From Fomitopsis serialis (lineage: Eukaryota > Basidiomycota > Agaricomycetes > Polyporales > Fomitopsidaceae): a stretch of DNA of 64,000 nucleotides. The notes under the pieces were generated by a model, which was not told the origin of the DNA, ran no database searches, and saw nothing but the letters and a program-made list of their open reading frames with translations. Shown here piece by piece: positions 32,071 to 44,763 of the stretch; position 1 is the stretch's first letter; the number at the start of each line of letters is the position of its first letter. The translations under genes were made by a program, and so were the position numbers. The stretch lies in contig NW_025955128.1 in NCBI RefSeq assembly GCF_022376445.1, forward strand, positions 21,185 through 85,184, written 5' to 3'.

Positions 32071-32102
32071 CTTGCGAGTCTAGAGTTGACGCGAAGACTC
32101 GC

Positions 32103-33700
32103 GAAGACGTCGATTTCCGACTACGTTCAGCGCGCTGCACAGGACACACTCGCTCGTTTCTACGTACTTACGCCGATCGTCGCGACGTACTGTGATAACA
32201 TTCGGCGCCGGGCCGTTGCAGTCTCCACAACCGCCGGGATACTGCTACTTACACGAACGAATTTCATCAGATCGTGAGTGCCCGTTTCCAATGGTGAGTG
32301 TAGGCTGCACTGCTATCCCCTTCTGTACTCTCAGGCCTCCTTCTTTCATTACGGGATTGTGTTTGATCGAGGTGATAGGCTTGAACGTTCGAACCATACC
32401 CTAATAGGCTAGTAACGAGGCCGCCGTCGTCGTTCCCGACGTTCACCGGAACAGTTGCACATCGCGATTGCATTGTGATGTAGGTGTCAGTCATGATGCA
32501 GCCAAAGTTGTAGATTGTTCATTTTTCATATGCATACAGGCGCCACTTGGCGTTCACCACATACGACTTCGAGATCGGTACCCCAATTATGGTACGTCGC
32601 AGTCGATTGGATGATCCTCAGGGTGCTAACCTTCTATTGGACGCTTTCTGGCTCGCATCGCACTGGGAATACTCGGGCTGTTTGATCTTGGAACTGACTG
32701 CCAGTGATGCAGACTTCCTCGATGTAGTAGGTTGACAGCTTGCCACGCAGGCGCACGTACCTGTCTCGACGGTCTCCATGTCGGGGTTTCCTCGCACAAA
32801 ATCCGCTTCTCTGATGTTTGTCTATCCGTCATGTTCCTCCAACGGTTCGTCGTCTAGTGAAGGGCCGCTGGTGTATTGCAACGGAAAGATGTGGTTGCGG
32901 ACCTCCGCCTTTGGCCAGCGCGTCTTGACCAAATTTCACACATCCACACCATCGGGTATCAGTGACGGCTTTTCAGGCAGGAACGTCGCTGTCCAGATGT
33001 CAATACGAGGACCGCGAGATGATGGCCTAAGATGGCAACTGCTCCGAGTGTGTCAAGGGTGGGTGGATGATTATGTCAAGAATTCCGACAGTCGACGGCT
33101 GACGGCGCTTTGGGTTCTGCGGACCATCGCCGATCATAGCGAGCGGACGTGCTCGGCGGAGACACTTCGATTCCGCCTGCTCATTCTTCTGTTAATTCTG
33201 TATATAGGAACTGGACACTGCATCGCAATGGTAAGGGTACGACCTGTCACGGCACGATATGACAGGCTGCGATCACTGTATGCGCTAGCCTGTGTCCGGC
33301 GGTAGCAGGGTCCCGCCGGCAAGAGCTAGAACACAAGACAATCCAATACAGATCGTGGACGCGGTACGCAATAGATGGCACCCACCCAATACTAGGACTG
33401 GTGTATTTCACATCCAGCCTTCCGATTTGCTTCCAACAAACGGGCGTCGAACACCACTTTCCTCTACCGGAAGTTGGCCCTGGGGACCTGCATGACGCTC
33501 ATTGATGCAAGAGTGAGTCAAGATACGCGACTCGGAGACGCATTGACAGCGGGTACAGCCCGCTGTGAACGGGGTGACACGGGCACGAATATGGGCGGGA
33601 CTGGGTCTCCGAGTCCGTGGACATGTTCGCCTCTATTGTGCCAGCGCTTTGAATGATATTTCCACTGTGACTGTTGTGCCGTCTGAGGCTGTCTGATCGT
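32103..33700. other. No confident gene (1.6 kb)
   Basis: Several short open frames (for example 32778-33305, +) lack recognisable domains or supported splice sites. Confidence 0.4.
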
Positions 33701-33702
33701 CC

Positions 33703-33709
33703 TATATAA
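33703..33709 (+). promoter_or_regulatory. TATA box of the acyl-CoA oxidase-like gene
   Basis: TATATAA 46 bp upstream of the ATG at 33755. Confidence 0.7.
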
Positions 33710-33754
33710 GATAGACGTAACCGGACACACGACAACAAGACTTCTCGCGACAAG

Positions 33755-35887
33755 ATGTGGCCTACCGAATCGCTGTTGAATACCGAGTTGTGGCAGCCTG
33801 AGGCTTCGCAGGCATCGGCCTCGCAGCTGGGCGAGGTTTCATACCTCCGTGCTGAATCCATCTCCAAGGCTTATGGTAAAGTCTCCGTCCATCATGGTCG
33901 TACCACGTATCTGACAGACATGTAGGACTGACATTGAAGGATGTCGCGACGCTGACACCGAAATTCTGGAAGTTGCACCAAGATCCGATTCTGTGCATCG
34001 ACGGCGCTGCGACCACCTTGCTGACTATCCACTACAACCTGTGTCTCGGGACGATCAGTACCTACCTGCCTCACAGGAAGGATCTGTTCCCGCTTTCGCA
34101 GAGCCTCGCCGAGTACCAAACCATGTGGGTGATTCGTCTGCCTTCCTCGTATTGCGTGCTCACAACCCGTGTAGTGGTCAATTTTGTCTTACCGAAGGTT
34201 GGAAGATGTTGATTCTAACAAATGAATGCACGCTGACGCGCGGATAGTTGGCCATGGTCTCGACGCCTTCAACTTGGGGACCACGGCGACCGTTCAGCCA
34301 GATGGCAGTTTCGACCTGCACTGTCCCACGGCAGCGAATGCCAAGTGAGCGCATCCGACTCGTAGCACAGTGTGGAAACTGATCCGCCTACGTCAGATAC
34401 ATGCCGCCCACCATTCCTGTGCTCGGCCGCCCGTGTGTTGCGGTCGTCTTCGCGCAGCTTGTTGTCGAAGGCGAGAAAAGGGGTATACGCCCTTTTCTCG
34501 TTACGCTGAACGACGGCAAGACCATGTCCAAGGGGATCACCGCTCAGTGAGTATTCTCACAAGTTGGTCCCATTCAAACACCGTGTCTGATGACGACAAC
34601 AGGCTTGTCCCTACTCGCCACGGCGCCACGCCCGTCAACCACGCCATAACCCGATTCGAGCATGTCGCCCTGCCCTCCTCCGCCCTGCTCGGCCGCCTCG
34701 AGAAGTCAGACTCGCCGCACCAGGACTTCCTCGGCGCGATCTGGCGCGTCGGCGTCGGCACACTCTCCCTGAGCGCGATCTCCATCCCCGCGCTGCAGGT
34801 CGCCACGCACATCGCGTTCAAGTACTCCGTCCGCCGCAAGATCGGCGGCCCCGACGGCGCGCCGCTGCCCATCATCTCGTTCCGCACGCAGCAGATGCCT
34901 ATCTTCTACGCGGCCGCGCAGGTGTACGTCCTGAAGGCACTCAGCAAGCATATCGTTATGCGCTTCGCGGACACGACGGGCGATCCCCGCGTGAGGCACG
35001 CGGCCGCGACGATCTTCAAGGCGGTCACGATGCGCCAGTGCCAGAATCTGCATCTCGCGCTCTCCGAGCGCTGTGGCGCTCAGGGTCTTTTTGCGTACAA
35101 TCAGATCGTGTCGCAGCTGGTCTGTACTTCTGTTACTACTCCTTATGGGGCTTCACTTACGACAGCTCTGCAGAGCGACTTCCGGGGCATCGTTATTGCT
35201 GAAGGTGACATCCTAGTGCTTTCCATCCGTGAGTTGATAGTGCATCGCGTTTCACACACGAGTGAGGGTTGACGTCCGCGGTTGCTTCTAGGACTGGCCA
35301 GCGAGCTGCTCCTCGGGCGGTACACCCTTCCGCCCGCCGCGGACACAGAGAGTATCCTCGCGAAGCACGAACGCGCGCTCTTCGACGAATGCCGCGACAT
35401 CGCGAAGACGCACGGCCACCGTAGCAAGACCTTCGCGTCCCTCGTTCTTCCCCGCTGCCTGTCCCTGGTGGAAGCCATCGGAGCGCGCATGGCGTACGAG
35501 GCGGCGCTCGCCGAGGGCGTTCCGAAGCCGCTCGTCGATCTCTTCATTTCCCATACAGTCAAGGAAGATCTCCCTTGGTACGTCGAAGCAGGGCTTCTGA
35601 CTCGCGCCGGCCATATGGAGAAGGAGAACGACGCCTTCGAGGCAGCGGTTCCTGTGATGCCGGGGTTCATTGACGGTATGGGCGCAGCGCCCTTCGTGCG
35701 CGCCCCCATCGTCAGTGATGCCAAGTGGGACCAGTTCTTGCAGACTCTCAGGGTGTTCAAGCCGTTCGAGGATGGTACTGCTACCGTGGAAAGCGCGCTC
35801 GATAAGGCTTTGGAAGAGCTGGTGATATCTTCGGAGCCCAAGCATGAGATAGATATCGCTGTCAAGGAAGTTTCTGTTGCAGTCTAG
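33755..35887 (+). CDS. Acyl-CoA oxidase/dehydrogenase-like flavoprotein (585 aa)
   Basis: Eight exons: 33755-33875, 33926-34124, 34175-34197, 34248-34344, 34397-34546, 34603-35119, 35174-35228 and 35292-35887. Exon 3 is only 23 bp but is needed to read IGQFCLTEVGHGLDAF, the flavin-binding strand typical of the acyl-CoA dehydrogenase/oxidase superfamily. Further support: IHYNLCLGTISTYL (N-terminal helical domain), an FEHVALP motif, a QLxxDFRG helix, and a C-terminal helical domain with SHTVKEDLPWYVEAG. Expected reaction: FAD-dependent alpha-beta desaturation of an acyl-CoA, with H2O2 formation if it is an oxidase. A catalytic Glu could not be placed with confidence. No PTS1 peroxisomal tripeptide: the protein ends EVSVAV. 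It may serve general beta-oxidation or tailor a polyketide acyl chain. The 20-kb distance from the PKS makes the latter speculative. Confidence 0.8.
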
Positions 35888-37151
35888 ACTGGGCTCTCGT
35901 CGAGTATATTGTTCCTTGTGGAGGCGTGTTGTACTACTATTACTACTATGTATGACAGATGTGATGTACCGACAAATATTTATCATTGCAGTGCATAGGC
36001 CAATGATTAGTCTTAATTCTGGGTTGTTTTGGAGCGGGAGTGGAAACCATCAATGAGGGTTGCGATGCCGCGTGCCCGAAGCCTATGTCACTTGCGTCCT
36101 TAACTTCGGCTGGAACTTCCCTCGGGCGATGCTATCCATGATGCTGCAGGTCTCGCAAGGAACATTTGGCCAGTGAAACCCTCAACGCCCGCACCAGCCA
36201 GGCACGGAGACTACAGTTCGAGCGGTTACGAGAGTCCGGGAAGAAGGATCGACTAGGCTAGGGTCCTACGTCCAATTTGCATCCGGCAGGAACGGTAAAT
36301 CGTTGATCTTATCTCAGATGCGGCCTCCGGCCTCTTCGGAGATCGGGATCATGATCGGGAAGCCGCACTTGCTCCCTGCCAATTGACGTGCACGTGGCAT
36401 CCTTTGCCGCCGGGACGCTTCGAAATGACTTGGACTCGGAGTGAGCGCTGAGAGCTTCCGGTTGGCCTCGGATCCCATTGCAATAGTGTTGATTGTACTA
36501 GGTAGATATTACTTCGCCTAGGCCAAACCCTGGCGGTCAAATGGAGTTCCTGTAGCTGATGGGTTGCGGCAGCTACTTGATGGGGCGCTCTCCTCATGAG
36601 ACCTTACTGGAAGGTCTATTCCCGAATATCGGTCATTTTCTCACCCGACGCGGTGTTTTCAACTACCTACTTACCCACAGGGCTGCAGCTTTAGGTAACT
36701 CGGAGTGGTCGCCGCGCTCTCATGAAGGTAGTCCGCTGCCTTCAAGATTCCGAAGGAGAGCGCCATGACTAGTCGGCGGTGATGTCCTGTCACACGGCGA
36801 TGTCCAGGTCGCGGCGCCTCGCCAGAACGAGATACTGGATTGCGGGATGCAGTAGTATCAATGGTCCCCGGATTGGCAGAGGTGTGTATTTCACACTGCA
36901 ACGAGTTGAAGATAGCGACTCAATGGCAATATGCTCGATTGATAGGCCGTGTTCCAAATTACAGGGCATCAAACACGCAACAGTCCTTCCGGGGTCCTGG
37001 GGCAGCAGTGGCCAGGTCTGCGAAGCTCCATCCAGAGGAAGGCGTCTCCTGGTCGTGATCCAAGGTGTGTATTCCTCAGAGGAAAGCTAAGTCTCGTTGA
37101 GCACATTAACCTTCTCCCCAGGACGCATCGCTATCCCACCTGCCATCCTCG
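35888..37151. other. No confident gene (1.3 kb)
   Basis: Short open frames only; nothing recognised. The upstream part of the following P450 promoter must lie here. Confidence 0.45.
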
Positions 37152-39632
37152 ATGAAGCCTCCCGTCTTCTATCTAATCAGCGGCCTCTGGCCTCTCTTGC
37201 TACCTCCGGTGGTGCTCTCAGTACTTGCTCATGTCGCGAAGGACCAGACGGGTTTTGCTTTGCCCACACCCGTCGTCGTTGTCCTCTGCATCCTGAGTAT
37301 CCCGGCAACTTTCGTCACGGTGAACTTCATCGTTATGCGCGCTCAGATGCAGAGGGCAGCGAAGTTTGGTTCAGCCCTTCCGCCTCAATGGGAAGGAAAG
37401 TGGATCGGAAACCTCGACGTGCTCATTCGCTTCCTGAAAGCGTGGAAGGAGGGCTACATAGGTAGTGTACCGTGCACGCCTTGCTGCTCGTCTGCCACTC
37501 AGCCAACATACAGGCGATCGCCACCTCGATGGTGTCACGAAATTGGGTTCTGTACTAGGACATCGTTTCATGGGCGATTACGCGACGTTCACGACGGAAC
37601 CCGAACACATCAAGGTAGGACTCAGCCAACTGTAACGATAGGGCGACGTGACTTATCCGGGTCGTCTCGTAGATCATCCTTGCGACGGACTTCAATAATT
37701 ACATCAAGGGCAAACGATTCCGAGTCGCTATGGAGTCTGTCTTAGGTTCCGGCGTCTTCAATTCCGACGGAGACATGTGGAAGTCAGTGGGACTTGCTCC
37801 ATATACGCACATAACACTGATTTAGCGACAGGTTCCACCGCGGAATGACTCGACCTTTCTTTGCGCGCGACCGCATCAGTCACTTCGCGATATTTGACAG
37901 GCACGCAGTACGTGTCTCCAGACAACCTCGAAGTGGCCAGCAACCGCTGACACCTCCATCAATCACAGGAGGACCTCGTCGCTAAGCTGAAGGAACGCCT
38001 GCGCGGCGGGTACCCTGTGGACTTCCAGGACGCCATCTCGCGCTTCACCCTGGACTCCGCCACGGAGTTCCTCTTTGGCGCCTGCGTGAACTCGCTCTCC
38101 GCCGGCCTGCCGTACCCGGGCGACGCGTATGCCGGGCACGCAAAGGCGTCCGACGACCCCGCGGAGAAGTTCGCGCGGGCGTTCGCGGAGGCGCAGTACG
38201 TCGTCGCGGGGCGCAGCAACACCGGCGATGCCTGGCCGATGTTCGAGCTCGCGGGCGACAGGTCGAAGAGGCCGATGGCGGTCGTGAATGCGTTCATCGA
38301 GCCTGTGGTGAACAGGGTGCTTGCAAAACATCAGCAGATGAAGGCGGAGCGTGAGGCGGCCAGTCATAGCAGCAAGGAGGAGATCGAAGACCACGATACT
38401 CTCCTGGACTACTTGGTCCGGCAGACATCCGGTACGTTGACACTCCTGCATGAGAATTTCGCTCACAGTATCGCAGACGTCTCTGTCTTGAAGGATGAGA
38501 CTCTGAACATGTTGGTAGCTGGACGTGACACGGCAAGCTTGATTTCACAGCTCGTCTCGTAAGTCTTCTGACTAGGGAATCTGGCAGACTGCTGGTCTCT
38601 TGACCTTCACCGCGTATTTCCTCGCGATGTATCCGAACGTCATGGCTCGTCTGCGTGAAGAGGTGCTTTTGACGGTAGGTGCCTCCGCACAGCCGACATT
38701 CGACAACATCAAGAATATGAAGTACTTGCGTGCTGTGTTGAACGGTGAGTAACATGTCTTATTGCATTACATTTACCGCTTAAACTGGTCCCCAGAGACT
38801 CTCAGGTTGTATCCGTTGGTGTAAGCATCTCATACCCTTGGGATGGTCTTGAAACTGACCACTCGATCGCGCTCTGACAGACCTTGGAACGTCCGGTCAG
38901 TGGACGCCTATACTGTGCGCGTTCACCCACGTTACTGACCCATGTGAACTGTAGGGAATCGGTGCACGACACGACCTGGCCCTCTCCGCATCCCGACGGT
39001 AAACCGATATTCATCCCCGGTGGTACGAGGTGAGTTTGCGATGTCGTTGTCGTATATATAAACCTCACATGAATCTGTCAGTGTAATCTACTCTGTGTTC
39101 ATGATGCAGCGACGCAAGGATCTGTGGGGGCCTGATGGTACGCTAAGGAACATTCGCCTGGCTGGCATGTGCTCATGCCCGCGACGATGCAGCCGAGGAG
39201 TTCGATCCGGAGCGATTCCTCGACGAGCGTGTCAAGAAGTACTTGATACCTAACCCGATGATCTTTGCTCCCTTCAATGCCGGTGAGATCTTTCCTACTT
39301 GAAATGATGCGCATTCCTCAAGGCAAACATCTTAGGTCCCCGTATCTGCCTTGGTCAACAGGTTCGCACCGTGTTATACTCCTCGTCGCAGGACTGACCC
39401 TACTGTTTTTCAGTTCGCGTACAACGAAGCGAGCTTCGTCTTGATACGACTTCTCCAACAGTTCTCCGCGTTCCACCTCGCAACCGAGTACCAGCCGCGC
39501 GAGACCCATCCGCCGGCTGACTGGGCCTCCTGTGAAGGTCGGAAGGGGATTGAACAAATCTTCCCTCGTAGCCACCTTACTGCATACTCCTATGGCGGTT
39601 TGTGGCTTACGATGACTGAAGCAGACGATTAG
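37152..39632 (+). CDS. Cytochrome P450 (CYP63-like), multi-exon
   Basis: Start [21 protein letters not shown] gives two N-terminal hydrophobic segments, as in CYP63-type fungal P450s anchored in the ER. Exon 1 ends at 37461 and exon 2 is 37514-37614 (GDRHLDG...TEPEHIK); then come [24 protein letters not shown] and [18 protein letters not shown] split by short introns. The large exon 37970-38559 holds [18 protein letters not shown], and the I-helix reads AGRDTAS (~38,518-38,540). The ExxR motif ETLR is at ~38,796-38,810, across an intron. The heme-binding loop [12 protein letters not shown] is split by an intron (~39,275-39,360). Expected reaction: NADPH-dependent monooxygenation with a partner reductase; substrate unknown. 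All key motifs are present, so the gene is probably functional. About nine to twelve introns, with some internal borders not fully fixed. Confidence 0.8.
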
Positions 39633-40411
39633 ACTGCGGCGGGCGAAGGGCGGTGATCGGCTCCTCTTTCTGGATCGACTAGAATCCAGTTGTTTTGCAG
39701 AGGAGATGCGTCGTTGACAGATGTAACAATCATATGGTACTCAGGCAATGTCACCCTCTCGAGCTAGTGTGATTCCGGTGTGCGCACTCAGTATGGTTAA
39801 CACGGGCGATCGGATATGCACACCAAACCTGGCGGAACGGTCGCTGTTTACGCGTTCAGGCGGTGCTCCGGGACAGATTGGGGTACAATGGCAAGTCGTC
39901 GCCAATGAAGTGATCCGACGCGTAGTCCATGAGAAGTTGTAAGTCACTTACATACAACCGCCCGATGCCTGGATACAGATACCTTGGCGAGGTCTCGATC
40001 TCCCGGAATTCGATACACAGCGCTCCGTGCACCGCGGCGGATCATCGAAATGCGTGAGAGAGAGCCAGGGGAATGGAGGACTACGGACAAGATTCTTCTT
40101 CGGCGCCGCCATCTAGGTACGCATCTCCCGGTGCGTAGAACTGTCCAAAACGCTCATCCAGGAGATTCATGAGGCACTCCTGATGCCGACGCCCTGATAT
40201 GCAGTAAGATATGAAATGCAAACGCCGCCATCATCCGCTTGACGGCTGCAACAAGTGGACAAAGGGCTTTCCTGGGGTCCTGGTGCTCAGCGCAGCTCTT
40301 TGGACGTGTCACGAAGTAACGACTAACCTCAACATAAAACTGCGTTATGGTATATGAATACGCAGACATTCGTAAGGGTAGCGCAGCTTTCAGCTTTCAG
40401 TTCCTCTTGCA
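39633..40411. other. Intergenic, nothing recognised
   Basis: Short open frames only. The sequence AACTGCGTTATGGTATATGAATA (40338-40360) might contain a TATA element for the next gene. Confidence 0.4.
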
Positions 40412-42601
40412 ATGGCTACCTTGAGGGTCGCCGCAGACGCGACGTCCGCCAACCTTTTCACTTTCAGTGCGGTAGCAAGCCTGGTATGTCCTTAGCACTA
40501 GTCTCAAGGGACGACATACTGATATCCACCGTTAAGACAACTTGTCTGTACTTGCACCGTTTCGATGTACGGGGAGACGTCTTCCTGGCGTATCTCTTGA
40601 TTGTGTTTGCGTCGACCGCATCGCTGCTCTCCCATGCGGGCTTGGGCACTTTTGAAACGTTGATCCAAACGGCTCAGGCGATGGGTCTGTACATTGGATG
40701 CATGACCGCCATCACAGTCTTGTATCGCATCTCGCCCTTCCACCCGCTCGCCGCCTTCCCTGGACCACTTATCAACAAAGTGACGGCCCTCAAACTTGCC
40801 CACATTGTCTGGTCCGGGAAACGATACTTGATCATCAAGGACCTACATGAGCGGTACGGCTCCTTCGTGCGCACAGGTGAGTACTCGTATCACGCCGTTA
40901 CTAGGGAGAAAATCGCTGACTGACCTTTACCGCAGGTCCCACTACGTTGTCGATCAGCAGTCCCAACGCAATTATGCCGGTATATGCTTCGCCCCATAGC
41001 ATGGACAAGAGCGAGGCATACCGACCTGGAAGATTTCACCCCGGAGGTCTCTTCTTCATACGCGAGCGCGACGACCACAATAAACGGCGCAGGATCTGGG
41101 CTCCCGCATTCTCCGCCCCCGCGTAAGCGTGTGTTATTCTACCAACGCTGTAGCGATTGACAACCGCGTGTACAGTGTGGAGCACATGTTGAGCGTTGTA
41201 AACAAGCGGACGCTACAGATGCTGCAGTGCATAGAGCGACGGCGTACCAAGGAAGGTTTGCTCGATATGACAGAAGTCATACGGCATTGGGCCTATGATT
41301 TGATGGTCAGTTATTTTCCATACTATACTACCTACGGGCTCACCTTCGCCAACGCTGTCTTGTAGGCGGACATTACATTCGGCAAGGCATCTAGGATCGT
41401 AAGCTCAACTGCCATATAATCAACAAATGATGTGACTGACGATGTCGCGTAGGAACTCATGGAAGATGGGGATCCGCATGGTGTCGTAGCAAGCGTGCAG
41501 AACGCCACGGTCCTATTCGAGACGTGAGTGTCCTGCAACTTCTCTTCAATCTTGCTCTGACACAAACTAGACTCGGAGAGATACCACCCCTCTTCGACGT
41601 TATGTGGTACCTGCCCGTCACGAAGGATGTGCATGTCCTTGACAGAATCTCTAAGAATATCATGGCTGAACGTAAGAATGCGCCTGGGCAAGAAGATATC
41701 TCGGCTCACTTGGTAAGCCTTTCCTCGGTATGTCTCGGGAGCCGTCCTTTGCTGACTGTACCGCAGCTCGGTGAACTCGGCGGCGAGCGTCTCAGTGACG
41801 AGGAACTTGACCTTGATGCTACATTCTCCATCGTCGCCGGTATGCAGAAATATTGTTGTTGAGTCGGCGTCGCTCATTGATTCATAGGATCGGACACCAC
41901 TGCGGGTAGTCTCACCCTGCTGATGTTTTATTTGCTCAGAGACCAGGAGACATATGCCAGGTTGCGCGCGGAGCTCGACCAGCATTTCTCTTCTCCCGAA
42001 GAAGCGAATGACTGGAAGAAACTCGTAGAGCTTCCGTACCTGTTCGGCGTCGTGCACGAAGGGTTGCGTTTGGGAACGCCGTTCCCGGGCCTGCCGCGTG
42101 TAGTGGCCAAAGGCGGGGTGGTGATCGACGGCAAATACGTCCCCGAGAAAACGATCGTTGGAGTACCGCCGTACGTTCAGCAAACTAGTCCCGGTGAGTA
42201 AATTTGGCACGCAAGTGAAACGCATGGTAAACGGTTGAATTCCTGAACAGAGAATTTCTATCCGAACCCTATGGAGTTCCGCCCTGAGAGATGGTCTCCA
42301 GATGGTCTGGGGCCGTCGACAGTGACCAAGAAGAATGCAATCATGTGCTTCTCGTCTGGTCAGTACATGTACAATCTATAACGGATCTGCGCACTTACTC
42401 TCTCGAGCAGGCCCGTTCAGCTGCCTAGGCAAGACCTTCGCTATTCGTGAGATCCATCTAGTCGTCGCGAAACTCGTACTTGCTTTCGACATGCGTCTGG
42501 CACCCGGCTTCGACGAGCAAGCATGGATGGACGGATGCCTCAATATGCGGACGACTCTGTTCAAGCATCCGCTCATGATCACAGCGACTCCCAGGCACTA
42601 A
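40412..42601 (+). CDS. Cytochrome P450, second gene
   Basis: The chosen start (ATG 40412) gives exon 40412-40483, then a 53-bp intron to 40536, then a membrane segment VFLAYLLIVFASTASLL and the hinge FHPLAAFPGP. The exon from 40537 runs to ~40,874 (LHERYGSFVRT), and a following exon reads GPTTLSISSPNAI. Later: an I-helix AGSDTTAGS bridging an intron (~41,838-41,905), ExxR as EGLR (~42,057-42,068), the meander PMEFRPERW (~42,268), and a heme loop FSSGPFSCLGKTFA split by an intron (~42,352-42,440). An upstream in-frame ATG at 40354 would give a longer N-terminus without the intron. The second half has a cysteine ligand and normal spacing. Family not assigned; substrate unknown. Same orientation as the P450 at 37152. 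Confidence 0.8.
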
Positions 42602-43444
42602 TGGGAGCACACCTGTGAGGACTGAGAGTGGGCAGCTTGTAGAGGACCAGATGTGTCATAAAAGCGCTTGTCGTTCTTTTATGGTCGGCAACGGAGACTA
42701 CAAATGTCACGTGGTGGAACTTGTAACTGCATCTTGGTCGAGTAGCGGCGTTACAGTGAATGCCTTTCGTGAATGTAACATCAGTACTGCAACTTCTCCG
42801 TCTACATCGAAAAACGCTGGCTCACACTGACCCATGAATATCATTGTTATCGACTGACTGTACGCCTAACGAGACGCTGCTAGTCCCATCTTCGGTGGCG
42901 CCTCCGAACACCGTTTTGCGCTGTCAGCCTGAGCCGGCATGACCGCGCGTATGTATGCCTCAGGATCACCAGGGCGAAGTCTAGCTGTCTGCGGAGGAGA
43001 CGAGTTTGAGAAAAATGTGAACACATTGTCGCAGTGGACAATTCCAGAGGTCGCCCGTGTCGTCGAGCGGTCAGTAGCGACGGTTAGCGCCGAAGTTGAG
43101 ATCGCGTCGCTACCAAACTGCGCGCCAATTGAGGAGGACCGAGGTCATTCTACTTCCATCGAGTCTGTCCGCCTTTCATCGCCACCCTTCATGCTCCAAT
43201 TTTTGGCGCAGAGCTAGATGCAATTGAACGCACGTGAATATGCTCGGAAAGTGCCCGAGATCAATCTGACAGAGGCAGTGATAGCATTGACGAGTGTAAG
43301 CGAGAGGTATGTCACTAATAACTTACTACTACGGGGGCCAGCCAACAGACTTACGGAGCGATACAGTACACCGTTCAATAGTAATATATCTACACCCCAT
43401 CCTTACACCCTCCACCTTCCTATGCTGGTCGCAAAGACGTCGCA
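42602..43444. other. Intergenic between convergent genes
   Basis: Between the stop of the second P450 and the minus-strand membrane protein. Open frames are short and unsupported. Confidence 0.5.
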
Positions 43445-44763
43445 CTAGGCATACGAGTCGACGTGCTTTAACTCTGTCCCTTTGTACACAGATGGCCCAG
43501 TATCGGTGGTGCCTTCCGTTCGCGAACCAGATCTGGAGTCATGGTTGCTGTTGTTGTACATAACCGCGCCGAGAGGCACCGGCGTACGAATCGAGCTCCG
43601 CACGGCCGTAGAGCCCTGGAGGTTCTTGGTCATGCCGATGCTGACGAAGACCATGTTGAAGATGAGCGAGATCAGGGAGGTCATCTAAGGAAGGATGGGG
43701 GATCGTGTCGGGATGCAGCTCTCAGTAGATGCTCAGGACGTACCAAGCCGTTCACGACCCACTCCACGCTCGGCGCGTGGATAATGGTGATGAGCGCTAG
43801 CATGAGCATAACAGAGTAAATCATCCCAGACTCGATGATCACGAATAGGATCGGGCGAAGTGGGTTCCGCCTGTAGGTCGAGTCGAAGTTCCGGTATGTC
43901 TGCGAGCCGACGGCCCAGATGCGATAGGCGAGGAGCACTGTTCGTTGGCTCCGAGTGAGAACTACAAGTGATGCGTCGAATCACAGAAAATACGCACCAG
44001 TCGCAATGAGGTTCGTCGCCAGCGTGAAGGCGAACGCCATGAGGATCCAGTTGAGGTACGGGATGCCCTTCGCGAAGCACCACTCTACCCACGCGAAGCT
44101 ACCTGGTCATACGCGGGACATCAGCGATCCGAGGTTAGGTCATGCGAACAGATACAGCACGCACATATAGCCCCAACGCAGGTCAGACACGGGAAAGCGA
44201 TGATGTACCACTTCTTCCAAACGGCATAACATCTGAAGATCTGGCGTGGCGCGTCAGTCTTGCGCACCGGTTCTGAAGACTGCCAACATACCACAACGGC
44301 ATCTCCGATAATGGTGGAGATGTAATAAAGACATTGGTCGAACACAAACAGGCCATGGCTGAAGTCCAAGAGATAGTCGAAGGGGCCGGTGGGTGTCCGG
44401 AGGTTATCGTTGTCGAACGCGGTTTCTAGCTGCACGATGTCCGTGCAGGTACGCTGGACACAGTCCGATCAGCGAAACGAGCCTCGCGTCGAGGAAGTTT
44501 GGGATACGCACTACCGTAGACATGAGCCAAAGCACCGCTGCTATGATGAGCATCGTCGTGTTCACCGGGAGCTTCCTCCGGTCTTTCAGAACCCACACCG
44601 TCATCGCAAACGTACATGTCGCAAACCCTGCAAGCGATCCAAAGCCACTCGTTAGGCCCGCCACCTCCTACACGACCCCAGAGAAACACCACTCACCATA
44701 AATAATACATTCCAGCGTGACAGCAGCGATCGGAGCCTTCGCACTGGTCATCCAGCCCGGCAT
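43445..44763 (-). CDS. Seven-helix membrane protein, basidiomycete family
   Basis: On the minus strand from ATG 44763 (MPGWMTSAKAPIAAVTLECIIYG, then an intron at once). Hydrophobic segments in order: GFATCTFAMTVWV, MLIIAAVLWLMSTVV, GLFVFDQCLYYISTIIGDAVV, WYIIAFPCLTCVGAICACC, LNWILMAFAFTLATNLIATVLLAYRIWAV, ILFVIIESGMIYSVMLMLALITII and SLISLIFNMVFVSIGM. The last is followed by a hydrophilic tail ending HVDSYA. This pattern, with a RIWAV after helix five and an FNMVF...GMTKN end, is shared by many paralogous basidiomycete membrane proteins of unknown function. It may act as a receptor or transporter; neither is shown. Five or six short introns. It lies between P450 genes and converges with the one at 40412. 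Confidence 0.7.

Noticed and set aside
32074..32102. 8-bp inverted pair outside the right end as the true terminus of the two-gene element
   Set aside because: It has no counterpart at the left end.
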